Shown: one piece after another, positions 5,359-5,505 of the stretch
Layout: each line of letters starts with the position of its first letter
Numbering within the stretch: the stretch's first letter is position 1
From: Pseudomonadota bacterium
Lineage (GTDB): Bacteria > Pseudomonadota > Alphaproteobacteria > Acetobacterales > Acetobacteraceae
Assembly (NCBI GenBank): GCA_021845555.1
Contig: JAJZVS010000267.1
Span: 1 to 5,505, forward strand
Length of the DNA stretch: 5,505 bases
Direction: 5' to 3'
Notes under the pieces: generated by a model
Told to the model about the DNA's origin: nothing
The model's input: the letters and a program-made list of their open reading frames with translations, nothing else
Databases searched by the model: none
Translations under genes and position numbers: made by a program

Positions 5359-5505
5359 ATGGAGACCCTGCTCACCGCGCTCCGTGCCTGCGCCGAACCC
5401 ACGCGGCTGCGCCTGCTCGCGCTCGCCGCGACCGGCGCCTTCTGCGTGCACGAATTCACCGAAATCCTCGGCCAGTCGCAGCCGCGCCTGTCGCGCCACC
5501 TCAAG
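5359..5505 (+). CDS. ArsR-family transcriptional regulator (3'-truncated by window edge)
   Basis: The first 49 codons run off the window. METLLTALRACAEPTRLRLL followed by VHEFTEILGQSQPRLSRHLK (30-49) is a winged helix-turn-helix of the ArsR/SmtB type, with residues about 30-49 holding the turn and recognition helix. The wording GQSQPRLSRHLK is typical of alphaproteobacterial ArsR proteins that are fused to a SAM-dependent methyltransferase and lie beside metF-type methionine genes; the fusion cannot be seen here. Where metal-sensing ArsR proteins have a C-V-C motif this one has C-V-H (29-31), so a non-metal effector is possible. ATG 5359 is the only start after an in-frame TAA at 5329-5331, and it has no Shine-Dalgarno. 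Confidence 0.88.
   Translation, partial: METLLTALRACAEPTRLRLLALAATGAFCVHEFTEILGQSQPRLSRHLK

Noticed and set aside
4189..5499. A 436-codon minus-strand open frame spanning vapBC and the CxCC gene
   Set aside because: It covers the real genes in another frame, and no family is recognisable.
1..5505. tRNA, rRNA, riboswitch, CRISPR or insertion sequence
   Set aside because: No cloverleaf-like segment, repeat-spacer array, transposase frame or terminal inverted repeats were seen on reading; a covariance-model search was not possible here.

Overview
The window is about 70% or more GC, with G or C at nearly every third codon position, and genes packed on both strands. The gene families (MutL with an endonuclease site, a divergent acdS/acdR pair, an ArsR-type regulator like those found near methionine genes) point to an alphaproteobacterium. 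Rhodospirillales/Acetobacteraceae-like is my guess from style only; there is no rRNA or other marker to confirm it. No tRNA, rRNA, insertion sequence or CRISPR array is visible.

Layout: (1) 1-1600 (+), the 3' part of mutL (mismatch repair), open at the left edge. (2) 1601-1659, a short convergent gap with a GC-rich hairpin. (3) 1660-2673 (-), acdS, 1-aminocyclopropane-1-carboxylate (ACC) deaminase. (4) 2674-2830, a 157-base divergent control region with two inverted repeats and weak promoter-like boxes. (5) 2831-3310 (+), an Lrp/AsnC-family regulator, best read as AcdR. (6) 3363-4145 (+), a short-chain dehydrogenase, possibly cotranscribed with acdR. (7) 4146-4261, an AT-richer leader with short direct repeats. 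(8) 4262-4519 and 4516-4902 (+), an AbrB-type antitoxin and a PIN-domain toxin (VapBC type) joined by a GTGA overlap. (9) 4903-4970, a second convergent gap with a GC-rich hairpin. (10) 4971-5318 (-), a 115-residue protein with a CxCC motif resembling the middle of COG0523/CobW-type GTPases but without their nucleotide-binding motifs. (11) 5319-5358, a 40-base AT-rich divergent spacer holding a GACATAA-N8-TTATGTC palindrome. (12) 5359-5505 (+), the start of an ArsR-family regulator, cut by the right edge.

How the genes work together: AcdS breaks ACC, the plant ethylene precursor, into 2-oxobutyrate and ammonia. AcdR, transcribed away from it, is the expected ACC-responsive switch, so this looks like a plant- or soil-associated trait. 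VapBC is a self-contained toxin-antitoxin pair. The CxCC protein and the ArsR regulator share one palindromic spacer and are probably co-controlled. The least described element is this last pair. All operators, promoters and terminators listed are pattern-based inferences.
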